From Bacillota bacterium (GTDB lineage: Bacteria > Bacillota > Desulfotomaculia > Desulfotomaculales > VENG01): a DNA stretch of 64,000 nt. The stretch covers positions 25,678-89,677 of the forward strand of contig VENG01000042.1 in NCBI GenBank assembly GCA_009711705.1. Direction: 5' to 3'. A model generated the notes under the pieces. That model saw only the letters and a list, made by a program, of their open reading frames with translations. It made no database searches and was not told the origin of the DNA. How positions within the stretch are numbered: the stretch's first letter is position 1; every line of letters starts with the position of its first letter. Positions 45,034-53,262 of this stretch are shown piece by piece. Both the position numbers and the translations under genes were made by a program.

Positions 45034-45645
45034 TTGAGCGAACGCAAACAAATCCGCCCCGAGGACAGCATAATAACCAGTGAACAATACGAACACCATT
45101 ACACATCCTACTATAAATCCCATCAACACAAACTGCGTGAAATTAAGGCCCGGCTACTAAAGGCCGGCACATCCTATTCTGATTCCATATTCAGTTTGTT
45201 TCGGGTATTAAAAGGGGAAGAAGGCTGGCTAAGGAACTCTGTGATACTACACAGTACCTATTTCAATTCCTTAGGAAACGGCAAAAACAGACCTTCTCCG
45301 CAACTTTTTAATATGTTAATCAGAGATTTCGGCTCTCTGGAAGAATGGGTGGAAGAATTTAGCGCAATGGGCATATCAGCCCGGGGGTGGGCTGTTCTGG
45401 GGTTAGACCTTTTAGAGGGTAAGCTGATAAATTGTCTATGTGACGAGCATGCAGAGGGACATTGGATGATCTATCCAATAATTGCATTGGACGTGTTTGA
45501 ACACGCTTACCAGCAAGACTATGGTTCTAATATCAAGAGCTATGTTAAACACTTCTTAAATAACATTGATTGGACTTTCGCTAACGTCGGCTTGGAAACG
45601 GCCCAGGAAATGTACAATGTCCTGCGGACCAAGAATAATAGTTGA
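45034..45645 (+). CDS. Divergent Fe/Mn superoxide dismutase-like protein
   Basis: About 203 residues from TTG 45034 with GGGGGAAGGA upstream; ATG 45019 overlaps that site. Predicted metal ligands are all kept: His in EHHYTSYYKSHQHKL, His in SVILHSTYFNSL, and Asp/His in DVFEHAYQQDYG. The usual NNAGHWNH active-site stretch is altered to NSVILHSTYFNS, so metal specificity or activity may differ. Lies next to the dfx/rubredoxin/rubrerythrin genes. Confidence 0.78.
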   Translation: MSERKQIRPEDSIITSEQYEHHYTSYYKSHQHKLREIKARLLKAGTSYSDSIFSLFRVLKGEEGWLRNSVILHSTYFNSLGNGKNRPSPQLFNMLIRDFGSLEEWVEEFSAMGISARGWAVLGLDLLEGKLINCLCDEHAEGHWMIYPIIALDVFEHAYQQDYGSNIKSYVKHFLNNIDWTFANVGLETAQEMYNVLRTKNNS

Positions 45646-45727
45646 GTTGAGGCTTACCCGGTTTTAGTATCTCCCCCAAGCAAAGTTTTTCTTGCAAAAA
45701 AAACATCCAGCATGCCTTGAATGACAA

Positions 45728-45752
45728 AGAACCCGGCATCTGCCGGGCTCTC
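45728..45752. terminator. Terminator between SOD-like and rubrerythrin genes
   Basis: AACCCGGCA-TC-TGCCGGGCT stem, flanked by A and T residues, between the convergent genes. Confidence 0.65.
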
Positions 45753-45773
45753 ATAAGAACTGATATTTACATA

Positions 45774-46346
45774 TTAATAGTTTTCAACCCATAGTTCGTA
45801 GAAACTCTGTGGGTGGTCACAGGCCGGACATTTTTCCGGCGCAGTGTTACCTTCATGCAGGTATCCACAATTACGGCATTTCCATGTAACTTTGTCAGTG
45901 CGCTGGAATACTTTGCCGGCCTGAATGTTTTCTAAAAGTTTAAGATACCGTTTTTCATGCCCCTCTTCAGCGCTGGCAATAGCTCTAAATACAGCAGCTA
46001 TTTTAGCAAAACCTTCCTCATCTGCCACCTTTGCAAATTCCGGGTACATGCTTGTATGCTCATGGTTCTCCCCACCTGCAGAAGCCTTTAGATTTTCAGG
46101 GGTACTGCCGATAACTCCGGCAGGGAAAGAAGCCTTAATCTCAACTTCGCCTCCCTCAAGAAACTTAAACAAACGCTTGGCATGTTCCTTTTCGTGGTGT
46201 GCGGTTTCCTCGAATACTGCCGCCACCTGTTCATAACCCTCTTTCTTGGCGACACTGGCAAAGTAGTTGTAGCGGTTCCTGGCCTGTGATTCTCCCGCAA
46301 AGGCGGTAAGGATATTCTTTTCAGTACGCGTTCCTTTTAAACTCAA
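45774..46346 (-). CDS. rbr: Rubrerythrin
   Basis: About 190 residues from TTG 46346, placed behind AAAGGAGG. The N-terminal ferritin-like diiron domain has AFAGESQARNRYNYFA, EETAHHEKEHAKR, and ASAEEGHEKRY. The C-terminal rubredoxin-like site is CRNCGY...CPACDHP. It reduces hydrogen peroxide in anaerobes, taking electrons from rubredoxin, encoded just upstream. Last of a dfx-rubredoxin-rbr group. Confidence 0.94.
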   Translation of the reverse strand: MSLKGTRTEKNILTAFAGESQARNRYNYFASVAKKEGYEQVAAVFEETAHHEKEHAKRLFKFLEGGEVEIKASFPAGVIGSTPENLKASAGGENHEHTSMYPEFAKVADEEGFAKIAAVFRAIASAEEGHEKRYLKLLENIQAGKVFQRTDKVTWKCRNCGYLHEGNTAPEKCPACDHPQSFYELWVENY

Positions 46347-46381
46347 AATAAATAGCCTCCTTTCTATTGGTCGCATTCTTA

Positions 46382-46564
46382 TTAACTTCTGGGAAATTCT
46401 TTACGTCGCTGGTTTATATTCACAAAACGTTCTTTTTCCGCAAAACATTCCGGGCATTCCCAATCATCGGGCAAATCGTCAAAGGGTGTGCCTGGCGCTG
46501 CTCCCTCGGCTCCTTTTTCCGGGTCGTAAACATAACCGCAAAGCTCGCAGACCCATTTATCCAT
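46382..46564 (-). CDS. Rubredoxin
   Basis: 60 residues with the two CxxC knuckles CELCGY and CPECF and the conserved YDPEKG / PFDDLPDDWECP. A one-electron carrier; neighbours suggest it serves superoxide reductase and rubrerythrin. Confidence 0.96.
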   Translation of the reverse strand: MDKWVCELCGYVYDPEKGAEGAAPGTPFDDLPDDWECPECFAEKERFVNINQRRKEFPRS

Positions 46565-46597
46565 CAGTGAGTCGCCCCTTTTCTAACTTTTTCATTT

Positions 46598-46972
46598 TTA
46601 ACTTTTCCAAAGACCGTGCAGGTTACAGTAAGCCCTGGCTGAAACCTTTTGGGCATCACAATTAAATACTGCCTCCGGTTTGTCACCGGGATTTAAAAAC
46701 TGTCTATAAGTTTTATCACCGGTAGTTATTTCAATCCATGCAATATAGTGCTTTTCTTCCATGGGGTGCGCTACACTGCCCACCTTAACGGTCACTTTAC
46801 CACCTGCCACTTCCACCACCGGCACATGTTTTTCCTTAGCTGCATCCACAGTATTTTCCTTCTGTAGTTGCATGGGCTGTTCACAGCAAACCAACTGACC
46901 TTTACCCGTGTGCAATACCTCAACAATATTACCGCAAATTGTGCACTTGTATACCTGCCTTAATTCGGTCAT
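46598..46972 (-). CDS. dfx: Desulfoferrodoxin (superoxide reductase)
   Basis: 124 residues from ATG 46972 with GGAGGAGA upstream. N-terminal desulforedoxin-like Fe site: YKCTICGN and VCCEQP. The C-terminal SOR centre has the histidines of KEKHVP, SVAHPMEEKHYIAW and YCNLHGLW, with the axial cysteine in ARAYCN. It reduces superoxide to peroxide without making oxygen. First of the dfx-rubredoxin-rbr set. Confidence 0.95.
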   Translation of the reverse strand: MTELRQVYKCTICGNIVEVLHTGKGQLVCCEQPMQLQKENTVDAAKEKHVPVVEVAGGKVTVKVGSVAHPMEEKHYIAWIEITTGDKTYRQFLNPGDKPEAVFNCDAQKVSARAYCNLHGLWKS

Positions 46973-47118
46973 TATAAATATCTCCTCCTTGGTTTTTATA
47001 TCTAACGTCAGCATGTTTAAAATATGATATCTTGGATCTTACTATAAAAGTTAAACCTTAAGCTGCATTTACGTAATTCTTAAATATTTATTAAAAATTA
47101 ACTGCTACACTACATATT

Positions 47119-47514
47119 TTATCCGTGAATCAATTGTGGGAGACATTTGGTACAGACCCACAGGCTTTTACCCTGGCAGCGGCAGGGGAGAAGTGTACCT
47201 TTATCCTCGCTTGTGCCACAATTAAAACAGGTTTGAGCTATATAGCTAACTTTTTCCGCTTTCTGTTCGTTAACCTGTTCATTAACCTGTTCATCACTAT
47301 CCTCTTGTGCCTCCTGTTGCCCTGTTTTTTCATTTACCTTACCCCCCATTCCCAGGGCGGGACAGGTGAGATGACAATCCCTGCCCGGTTCGCAGGAATG
47401 GTCAAGATCAGTATTATTTAAATCGATACCTTTGGCTCTAAACCCCATGCACTGTCCGCACCTTTCAAGCAAATCATGTTTCCAATATAAATATTTATCT
47501 CTCTTGGTTGTCAT
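47119..47514 (-). CDS. Cysteine-rich (zinc-ribbon-like) protein of unknown function
   Basis: 131 residues. N-terminal CGQCMGF, then HSCEPGRDCHLTCP. A low-complexity acidic linker (DEQVNEQVNEQ) separates these from a C-terminal QTCFNCGTS...LPCRCQGKSLWVCTKCLPQLIHG. Two metal sites are likely. The start is ATG 47514 with AAGGGGGGG upstream. It is divergent to hcp with the putative Crp/Fnr site between them. No family recognised. Confidence 0.65.
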   Translation of the reverse strand: MTTKRDKYLYWKHDLLERCGQCMGFRAKGIDLNNTDLDHSCEPGRDCHLTCPALGMGGKVNEKTGQQEAQEDSDEQVNEQVNEQKAEKVSYIAQTCFNCGTSEDKGTLLPCRCQGKSLWVCTKCLPQLIHG

Positions 47515-47600
47515 GATTTACCCCCCCTTGTGCTAACTTCTTTTGCTGAAAGAATACCATTTTTACCATGCAGACCAATATGACATATGAAGCTGCGGCG

Positions 47601-47616
47601 CGTGATTTTTGTCACA
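47601..47616. promoter_or_regulatory. Crp/Fnr-family operator upstream of hcp
   Basis: CGTGATTTTTGTCACA fits the TGTGA-N6-TCACA form of Crp-type sites with one mismatch. It lies 123 bases before hcp, in the space between hcp and the divergent Cys-rich gene. HcpR-type regulators of this family commonly control hcp in anaerobes. Confidence 0.5.
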
Positions 47617-47738
47617 CTCTTCCAAGTTCTATTACTTTATAGCGTAAATTTGTCCGTTTCTGCTTACGGTGGTGCATAGTAAAAGATAGATAGGGAGAAT
47701 TTATCATTAAATAAAATTAGAGAAGGAGCCCCAAACCA

Positions 47739-49379
47739 ATGGATATGTTTTGCAATCAATGCGAGCAAACCGCAAAAGGAACTGCCTGTACTGTTGCCGG
47801 CATTTGTGGTAAGACGCCTGAAGTATCAGCACTGCAGGACCTCTTGCTGCATACCGTCAAAGGTATATCTCTCTATGCCCACGAAGGACGCAAGAAAGGT
47901 GTAGGGGACCCGGAAGTTAACGAATTCACTGTAAAAGCTGTCTTTTCGACCCTCACCAACGTAGATTTCGACCCACAGCGTTTCGAGCAGCTGATCAGGC
48001 AAGGCGTTAAGCTAAGGAATCAAATAAAAGATAAAGTGCAAAGAGCAGGGGAAAAAACAGATTTTACTGATCCCGCGGCAGCTTTTACCCCTGCCGCTGA
48101 TTTGGACGGACTGATCAAACAGGGGCAAGATATGGGTCTGATAATCGACCGCGAGGCCGATGATGATATTCAATCTCTCCAACTGATTCTGGTCTTCGGC
48201 ATCAAAGGTGTGGCCGCCTACGCCGACCATGCCCGCGTTCTGGGACAGGAAGATGACAGGGTATTCGCTTTCATTCATGAAGGATTGGCCGCGCTAACGA
48301 ATAAGGAAATTCCCATGCAGGAATGGGTCAACATGGTATTGAAATGCGGTGAGGTAAACCTTATTACCCTGGAACTACTGGACAAAGCCAATACCGACAC
48401 CTTTGGTCACCCGGTACCCACCGAAGTACCGTTAGGGCACAAAAAAGGTAAATGTATACTGGTTTCGGGTCACGATCTGAAAGATATGTACGACCTTTTG
48501 GAACAAACAAAAGACAAGGATATTAGTATATATACCCACGGTGAAATGCTACCTGCTCATGGGTACCCCGAGCTAAACAAACACAAGCATTTATACGGTC
48601 ATTTCGGCACCGCCTGGCAGAACCAAAAGAAAGAATTTCCTGAATTCCCCGGGGCCATACTGATGACTACCAATTGCATACAAAAACCCCAGGAATCCTA
48701 CCTGGACAATATTTTCAGCACTGGACTGGTAGGGTGGCCCGGGGTCACGCATGTAGAAAACGGTAAGTTTGACCAGGTAATTGAAAAAGCCCAGCAAAAA
48801 CCTGGCTTTGCTTCCGACGAAGATAACGGGACAGTGATGGTAGGGTTTGGCCGCAGCGCCCTCTTTGGCGTATCGGATAAAATAATAGATCTGGTCAAGC
48901 GAGGTTCCATTAAGCACTTCTTCCTGGTCGCGGGCTGCGATGGTGCCAAGCCAGGGCGCAATTATTTTACCGAATTTGTGCAGAAAGTACCAAAGGATGC
49001 AGTGGTTCTGACCCTTGCCTGCGGCAAATTCCGCTTTTTTGATTTAGATATGGGTGAAATCGAGGGCATCCCGCGCCTCATAGACATCGGGCAGTGCAAC
49101 GACGCCTACTCGGCCATTCAAATCGCACTTGCTCTGGCCCAGGCCTTTGAGTGTGATGTCAATGATCTGCCCCTTTCCATGGTGCTGTCCTGGTACGAAC
49201 AAAAAGCGGTGGCCATACTATTGACACTTTTACACCTGGGCATCAAGAACATACGCCTGGGGCCAAGCCTACCGGCATTTATTTCACCTAATGTACTGGA
49301 TGTCCTAGTACAAAACTTTGCCATCAAACCGGTTACAACTGCAGACGAAGATTTAAGTGCTATTCTTCAAAACGCTTAA
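47739..49379 (+). CDS. hcp: Hydroxylamine reductase (hybrid cluster protein)
   Basis: 546 residues. The N-terminal cluster ligands follow Cx2Cx8Cx5C: C5, C8, C17, C23 (FCNQCEQTAKGTACTVAGIC), the spacing of anaerobe-type HCPs. Hybrid-cluster ligands are visible as SIYTHGEMLPAHGYPEL, TTNCIQKP, VAGCDGAKPGRNYFTE, LACGKFRF and GQCNDAYSAI. It reduces hydroxylamine in vitro and is widely regarded as NO-detoxifying. GAAGGAGCC precedes the ATG. A perfect terminator follows. Confidence 0.96.
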   Translation: MDMFCNQCEQTAKGTACTVAGICGKTPEVSALQDLLLHTVKGISLYAHEGRKKGVGDPEVNEFTVKAVFSTLTNVDFDPQRFEQLIRQGVKLRNQIKDKVQRAGEKTDFTDPAAAFTPAADLDGLIKQGQDMGLIIDREADDDIQSLQLILVFGIKGVAAYADHARVLGQEDDRVFAFIHEGLAALTNKEIPMQEWVNMVLKCGEVNLITLELLDKANTDTFGHPVPTEVPLGHKKGKCILVSGHDLKDMYDLLEQTKDKDISIYTHGEMLPAHGYPELNKHKHLYGHFGTAWQNQKKEFPEFPGAILMTTNCIQKPQESYLDNIFSTGLVGWPGVTHVENGKFDQVIEKAQQKPGFASDEDNGTVMVGFGRSALFGVSDKIIDLVKRGSIKHFFLVAGCDGAKPGRNYFTEFVQKVPKDAVVLTLACGKFRFFDLDMGEIEGIPRLIDIGQCNDAYSAIQIALALAQAFECDVNDLPLSMVLSWYEQKAVAILLTLLHLGIKNIRLGPSLPAFISPNVLDVLVQNFAIKPVTTADEDLSAILQNA

Positions 49380-49414
49380 ACAAACAATCATATTAAATTT
49401 GGTAACCGGGTTTG

Positions 49415-49456
49415 AAAAAAGACCGCTCATTCAATAATTGAATGAGCGGTCTTTTT
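49415..49456. terminator. Terminator of hcp
   Basis: AAAAAAGACCGCTCATTCAA and its exact complement flank a two-base centre; one of the strongest stems in the window. It marks the last core gene before the accessory island. Confidence 0.88.
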
Positions 49457-50429
49457 TCGCCCGGGGTGATAGAAATGAGCCGATAAAAGGAGTGGAGATA
49501 TCAAAGCCGGAGGAAAGAACATCTTATTAGGGGTTGCCAGGTAAGAGACCGAATAGTCCAATGAGGGTTTTAAGGTCATAGTTAGAAATATATTCGTTCG
49601 ACATATCGTCCTTTTTTTCTACAAAGGATAATTAGTTTATTTGCATAATTTTATCATATGACCGGAGATGTAATGCAAAGTTGCCATATCCTTGTAGCAG
49701 GAGTTTGTATGAATAAGATTTTAGCAATTTTGCTGGCTTTAAAAGGTTGCTCTAATGTCTATTAGTGGAAGTTGGAGTCCAAAAGTAAAGTAGTTATGCA
49801 TTGAGCAAATATTAAGTTCAAAAATATGGAAAAGTTTTACATGAGTAATGGCAAAATCACATATAACATAATTTGATTCCTGAAATGGATTGGATTGAGA
49901 GGTTCCCTCTCAGTTTTTACTAAAAACACGAATAATAATGGTATCATCCCAAAAGCAGTAATCCCATCAATCATGAATGGGTGGTGTCACGAAATTTGAC
50001 ATCCACAAGTTTAAATCAAGCTTTCACGTGAAAATAGTAATAATATGACTTTGGATATTGCAATACAAGTATTAACCTCGCTTGGTTTTGGTAGTTTTTT
50101 CGCGATTACTACTCAATTCGACAAGCGGCGGTGCATTTCCTGTTTTTGGCTAACTTTTAGCTAAACTTTTCGAACAGACTCTTGAATTGTTTATCATAAC
50201 GTTTCAAGATGGACACCCCTCTCACTGGTTGGTTTTATTGTACCAGCCATTTACCGTGTCCATCAAACTGGGGTACGGTCAGTGAAGGATTAGGCTTTTC
50301 GAACAGGCACATAGAGTACAACCCATAGATAACGGAAGCATCCGCATCTTATGGTTGCCTGTGGGTTAAAAACAGTTGTGATTCCTCGAAAGATTGGATA
50401 AATTTCGGCAGGTTTACGGGAGGACAAAT
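49457..50429. other. Left border of the accessory island, no full gene
   Basis: About 970 bases, AT-rich. Contents: a 25-codon minus-strand frame at 49527-49604 (MSNEYISNYDLKTL..., ATG behind AAAAGGACG); an 18-codon plus-strand frame at 49709-49765 (AGGAG upstream); an IS-like inverted repeat at 50208-50281; and a 12-base direct repeat CTTTTCGAACAG at about 50166-50177 and 50295-50306. The rest looks like decayed sequence. Confidence 0.5.
50208..50281. mobile_element. Remnant of insertion-sequence ends (IS3-like)
   Basis: GATGGACAC (50208-50216) and GTGTCCATC (50256-50264) are exact inverted repeats with further pairing inside (GGTTGG / CCAGCC). The outer right part, AAACTGGGGTACGGTCA, resembles the terminal repeat of IS3-family elements read from the other strand. 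No transposase remains; either a MITE or two ends joined by deletion. Confidence 0.4.
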
Positions 50430-51227
50430 ATGTCTTTTGATATAGATGGTTTTTTGGGCGAACAAATGAACGAAATAATTCAAGATAACTATTCGTTGCA
50501 TGAAAATGTTTTTAAATTGTGTGAAGAAGTTAACCGGTATTCACAGAAAATAAAATATGGTTTTAATATAAATAGCAATGACCTACAGGGGATTATTACC
50601 ACGTCACTGTATCTGAAAATACACAATACATATCAAGCATCTGTTATTATGTATAAATATGGGCTTAATTCGCAGGCTAAAATCTGTGTGAGGGCTGCGT
50701 TAGAAAGCCTATTTGTTTTAAGGAGTATTGTTAAAGATAAAAGATATGTCTATTGGTTATTAGGCTCTGATAGCAAGAAAAGGGAATTGCTGCTAAAGAG
50801 AATAATAAAAAACCCCCATAATGTATTTAATTCCCTGTTAGGAAATGTAGATGTTAGCCAGTTGGATGCCTTAATTGCGAAAAACCGGAAAGATGAGACA
50901 AGGATAATTAGCCCAAAAGAATGGGCTGAAATTTCAGAATCTTACTCAGATTATTATTATGCCTATGATGTCCTTTGTGGAGATGTTCATGTCGATATCA
51001 GAAATATGGAGCAGTACGTGGCAACAAATGATGAAGGTGAAATTGAACAGTTTAACCCATTGCCAAGCACAAAAGATATTGAAGCAGTTTTATTTACAGC
51101 AAACTATGTAATGGTTGGAGCAATAAAATGCATGAGTAAAATAACCGGGATTGATGCCGAGGGAGAAGTTGATAAATTTGAAACTATGATACTTAAAATA
51201 AAGGATGAGGCGATTAAGGAGAGATGA
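50430..51227 (+). CDS. DUF5677-like protein
   Basis: 265 residues from ATG 50430 (GGGAGGAC upstream; an earlier start at 50394 has none). Mostly helical; the segment YLKIHNTYQASVIMYKYGLNSQAKICVRAALESLFVL and the DVLCGDVHVDIRNM histidine region resemble DUF5677/HEPN-like helical proteins found near defence genes. No enzyme motif is certain. First gene of the island, ending two bases before a fragment of another gene, so the two were once coupled. Confidence 0.6.
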   Translation: MSFDIDGFLGEQMNEIIQDNYSLHENVFKLCEEVNRYSQKIKYGFNINSNDLQGIITTSLYLKIHNTYQASVIMYKYGLNSQAKICVRAALESLFVLRSIVKDKRYVYWLLGSDSKKRELLLKRIIKNPHNVFNSLLGNVDVSQLDALIAKNRKDETRIISPKEWAEISESYSDYYYAYDVLCGDVHVDIRNMEQYVATNDEGEIEQFNPLPSTKDIEAVLFTANYVMVGAIKCMSKITGIDAEGEVDKFETMILKIKDEAIKER

Positions 51228-51228
51228 T

Positions 51229-51409
51229 ATGCAAGTATTGGATATTGATTTAGATTTTTTTCTAAACGATACAGTACATTTTGCAGACGATTATGGTGCC
51301 AGGTTAGATGAGTCAGAATATGGAGGTTAGATGTGGCTTAACAAAGTTCCAGTTGAGTTTTAATCTCACCTCGGAATCACTATTTAAAATCAAAGACGAA
51401 CACAAGCTG
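51229..51409 (+). pseudogene. UPF0489-like gene, truncated and frameshifted
   Basis: ATG 51229 with AAGGAGAGATG upstream opens 33 codons: VLDIDLDFFLNDTVHFADDYG is the typical N-terminus of UPF0489 (arginase-like fold) proteins, then a TAG at 51328. A +1 frame continues (VRCGLTKFQLSF...) to a stop at about 51409, matching the expected next segment only partly. This looks like a gene broken by a short deletion, with most of its 3' part lost. Confidence 0.5.
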
Positions 51410-51617
51410 TAGCGTTGTGAAAATTACACAAGTAATTGCATTCTTAATTTTACACAAATGGAATTGTTGAAAATATGTCGAAATGTTACCTATCTTGAAT
51501 TTTTGAGCAGCTTCGTTAGTGCTGGTTATGGTTAAGTTACCGGAAGTTATTACATATTTCTTGAAAAGAAGATAAAGAGAGAGTGATCAAAAGTTTTTGA
51601 TAAGAAGGTGGGTTTAG
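51410..51617. other. Non-coding gap in the island
   Basis: About 200 AT-rich bases after the broken UPF0489-like gene. I see no gene; the last 15 bases hold the Shine-Dalgarno of the next gene. Confidence 0.4.
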
Positions 51618-53075
51618 CTGTATACCATTGAACATGAATTAAAGTTATGGCAAGAAGCTTTAGGGGAACTTAGTTTTGAATCTGGAGTTCTATCTTTATT
51701 CCACCAACCGAATTTGTCTCAACGGGCAATGAAGCACTTATTAGAATTAAACTCTGGGTTACAGCAAGCCAAATATTTACAGAATGAACTAAAAAATAGG
51801 TGCAGAAATCAAAGAGAGATATTGGATTTCTTAACTAGTTTAACTACATCTATTCATGAAATTCGTCATTGGCACGACTATGTTGGAACCATGCTCGGTT
51901 TTGAAATCTTTTGGATCTTTACTGAGTATTATTCGCGAACTATGCATGTTTTGAGATATTTAGCCCAAAACAATATAATTTTAAATTTACCATTAAAGCG
52001 TACTTTCTATGCTCAGGCAACAGATGTCCATCTCAATGAGTTTGCCGATTTTAATATTAGGCGGAAAAATTTTATATATAGTAAGCTATTTCAGGAATCG
52101 AATGTTTCATCTGATATTAGACAGATAAAGAAAAATAATAAGGTATTGTATTTAAAAGATATCCCATTTTTAGAGTTCGATGCTGAAGACAAATTTAAAT
52201 ATGTGTTTTTAAGAGATGTTCCCATTACAGGCATTTCTTTATTTGAATCCCTTGCCGTATTGACCGAAGTGTATTCCATATTTGACATGATCGGTGATGA
52301 GGAAGCGCAATTATATATGAAAAAGAGATTCGAACATCCTAATTTATGGTTATATAATTCGGTAATAAAGTCTTTAGTCATGGCTAATTCAAATGTTTCC
52401 ATAGAATTAATGTTATCAATTATTTCAAATTCAGTTACCTATTATATTGGCAGCAATTCAAAAGAATGCAATCCAGCTAGTAGGTTTATTGCTTTTAGAA
52501 ATGAACTTGCGTCTTGCAATTATCCGCCTATCACGTTGGAAGACATTGAAGAATGGGTCCTTGAAGTTATTGAAAAAAATGGATGGTCTGACAATAAAAA
52601 AGTAGCACGCGAGCAGATACGTTTTTGCGAAGCAAAAATTAAAGCGTTTGAGAGTGTAACAAAAGATGAATCAAGAGATTTGGATTCTTTAGAGGATTAT
52701 ATTATTCTATACCTTAAGGAACACATAAAATATATGAAAAGGTATGAATGCAATGTTTTATTTTGGGCTAGTGAGTACTTTTACTATTCCGATCATTCAA
52801 ATCCCCCGATCAAACAAATTTATGTAAATAGAGACAGAAAGTGGCAATTCAATAGTGAGGCACACCTTAGATGGTTTTCTTTAACTAGTATTATTGACCA
52901 ACTATTTAAGGTTAATAGAGAACAGTTCAGGTGTCCTTTTAAAGGAAGTAAAATATGTAATTTGCAAAGTCCTGACTGCGGAAAATTACCTTTAAAAATG
53001 CCACCCGAGCATCCCGAATGTTGGTATTTAGTTACCGCTTGTGAGATTTTAGCACCCAATTGGGATTTTGGCTGA
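51618..53075 (+). CDS. Unrecognised HEIRH-motif protein in the defence island
   Basis: 485 residues if started at CTG 51618, seven bases behind AGGTG and right after an in-frame TAG; 453 from TTG 51714. TTSIHEIRHWHDYVG (near residue 80) is an HExxH-type zinc motif, and SLFESLAVLTEVYSIF about 130 residues later could give the third ligand. The C-terminus has a cysteine cluster: CPFKGSKICNLQSPDCGKL...HPECWYLVTACE. Aromatic-rich throughout, no membrane span. No family recognised. It lies just upstream of the Hachiman genes, with 187 bases between, so it may be an accessory or a separate system. Confidence 0.7.
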   Translation: MYTIEHELKLWQEALGELSFESGVLSLFHQPNLSQRAMKHLLELNSGLQQAKYLQNELKNRCRNQREILDFLTSLTTSIHEIRHWHDYVGTMLGFEIFWIFTEYYSRTMHVLRYLAQNNIILNLPLKRTFYAQATDVHLNEFADFNIRRKNFIYSKLFQESNVSSDIRQIKKNNKVLYLKDIPFLEFDAEDKFKYVFLRDVPITGISLFESLAVLTEVYSIFDMIGDEEAQLYMKKRFEHPNLWLYNSVIKSLVMANSNVSIELMLSIISNSVTYYIGSNSKECNPASRFIAFRNELASCNYPPITLEDIEEWVLEVIEKNGWSDNKKVAREQIRFCEAKIKAFESVTKDESRDLDSLEDYIILYLKEHIKYMKRYECNVLFWASEYFYYSDHSNPPIKQIYVNRDRKWQFNSEAHLRWFSLTSIIDQLFKVNREQFRCPFKGSKICNLQSPDCGKLPLKMPPEHPECWYLVTACEILAPNWDFG

Positions 53076-53262
53076 TGTAATGGATTATCGAACTAGTGTA
53101 AACCATAGAAAGCAAGAGGGAGGTTTACACAAGAATGTTATGTGCAACTTCGCGTTATCCATAACTGGACAAGTTGTCTAAAATGGGATGTTTGCGATTA
53201 CAGAAGTAAAAGCAAATTACCGCATTAAACCTCGACTGTAATAATCAAAGGAGAGAAAAGCA

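Noticed and set aside
47015..47118. PerR-type operator before dfx
   Set aside because: The AT-rich stretch at 47075-47100 resembles a PerR box only loosely; it could arise from base composition.
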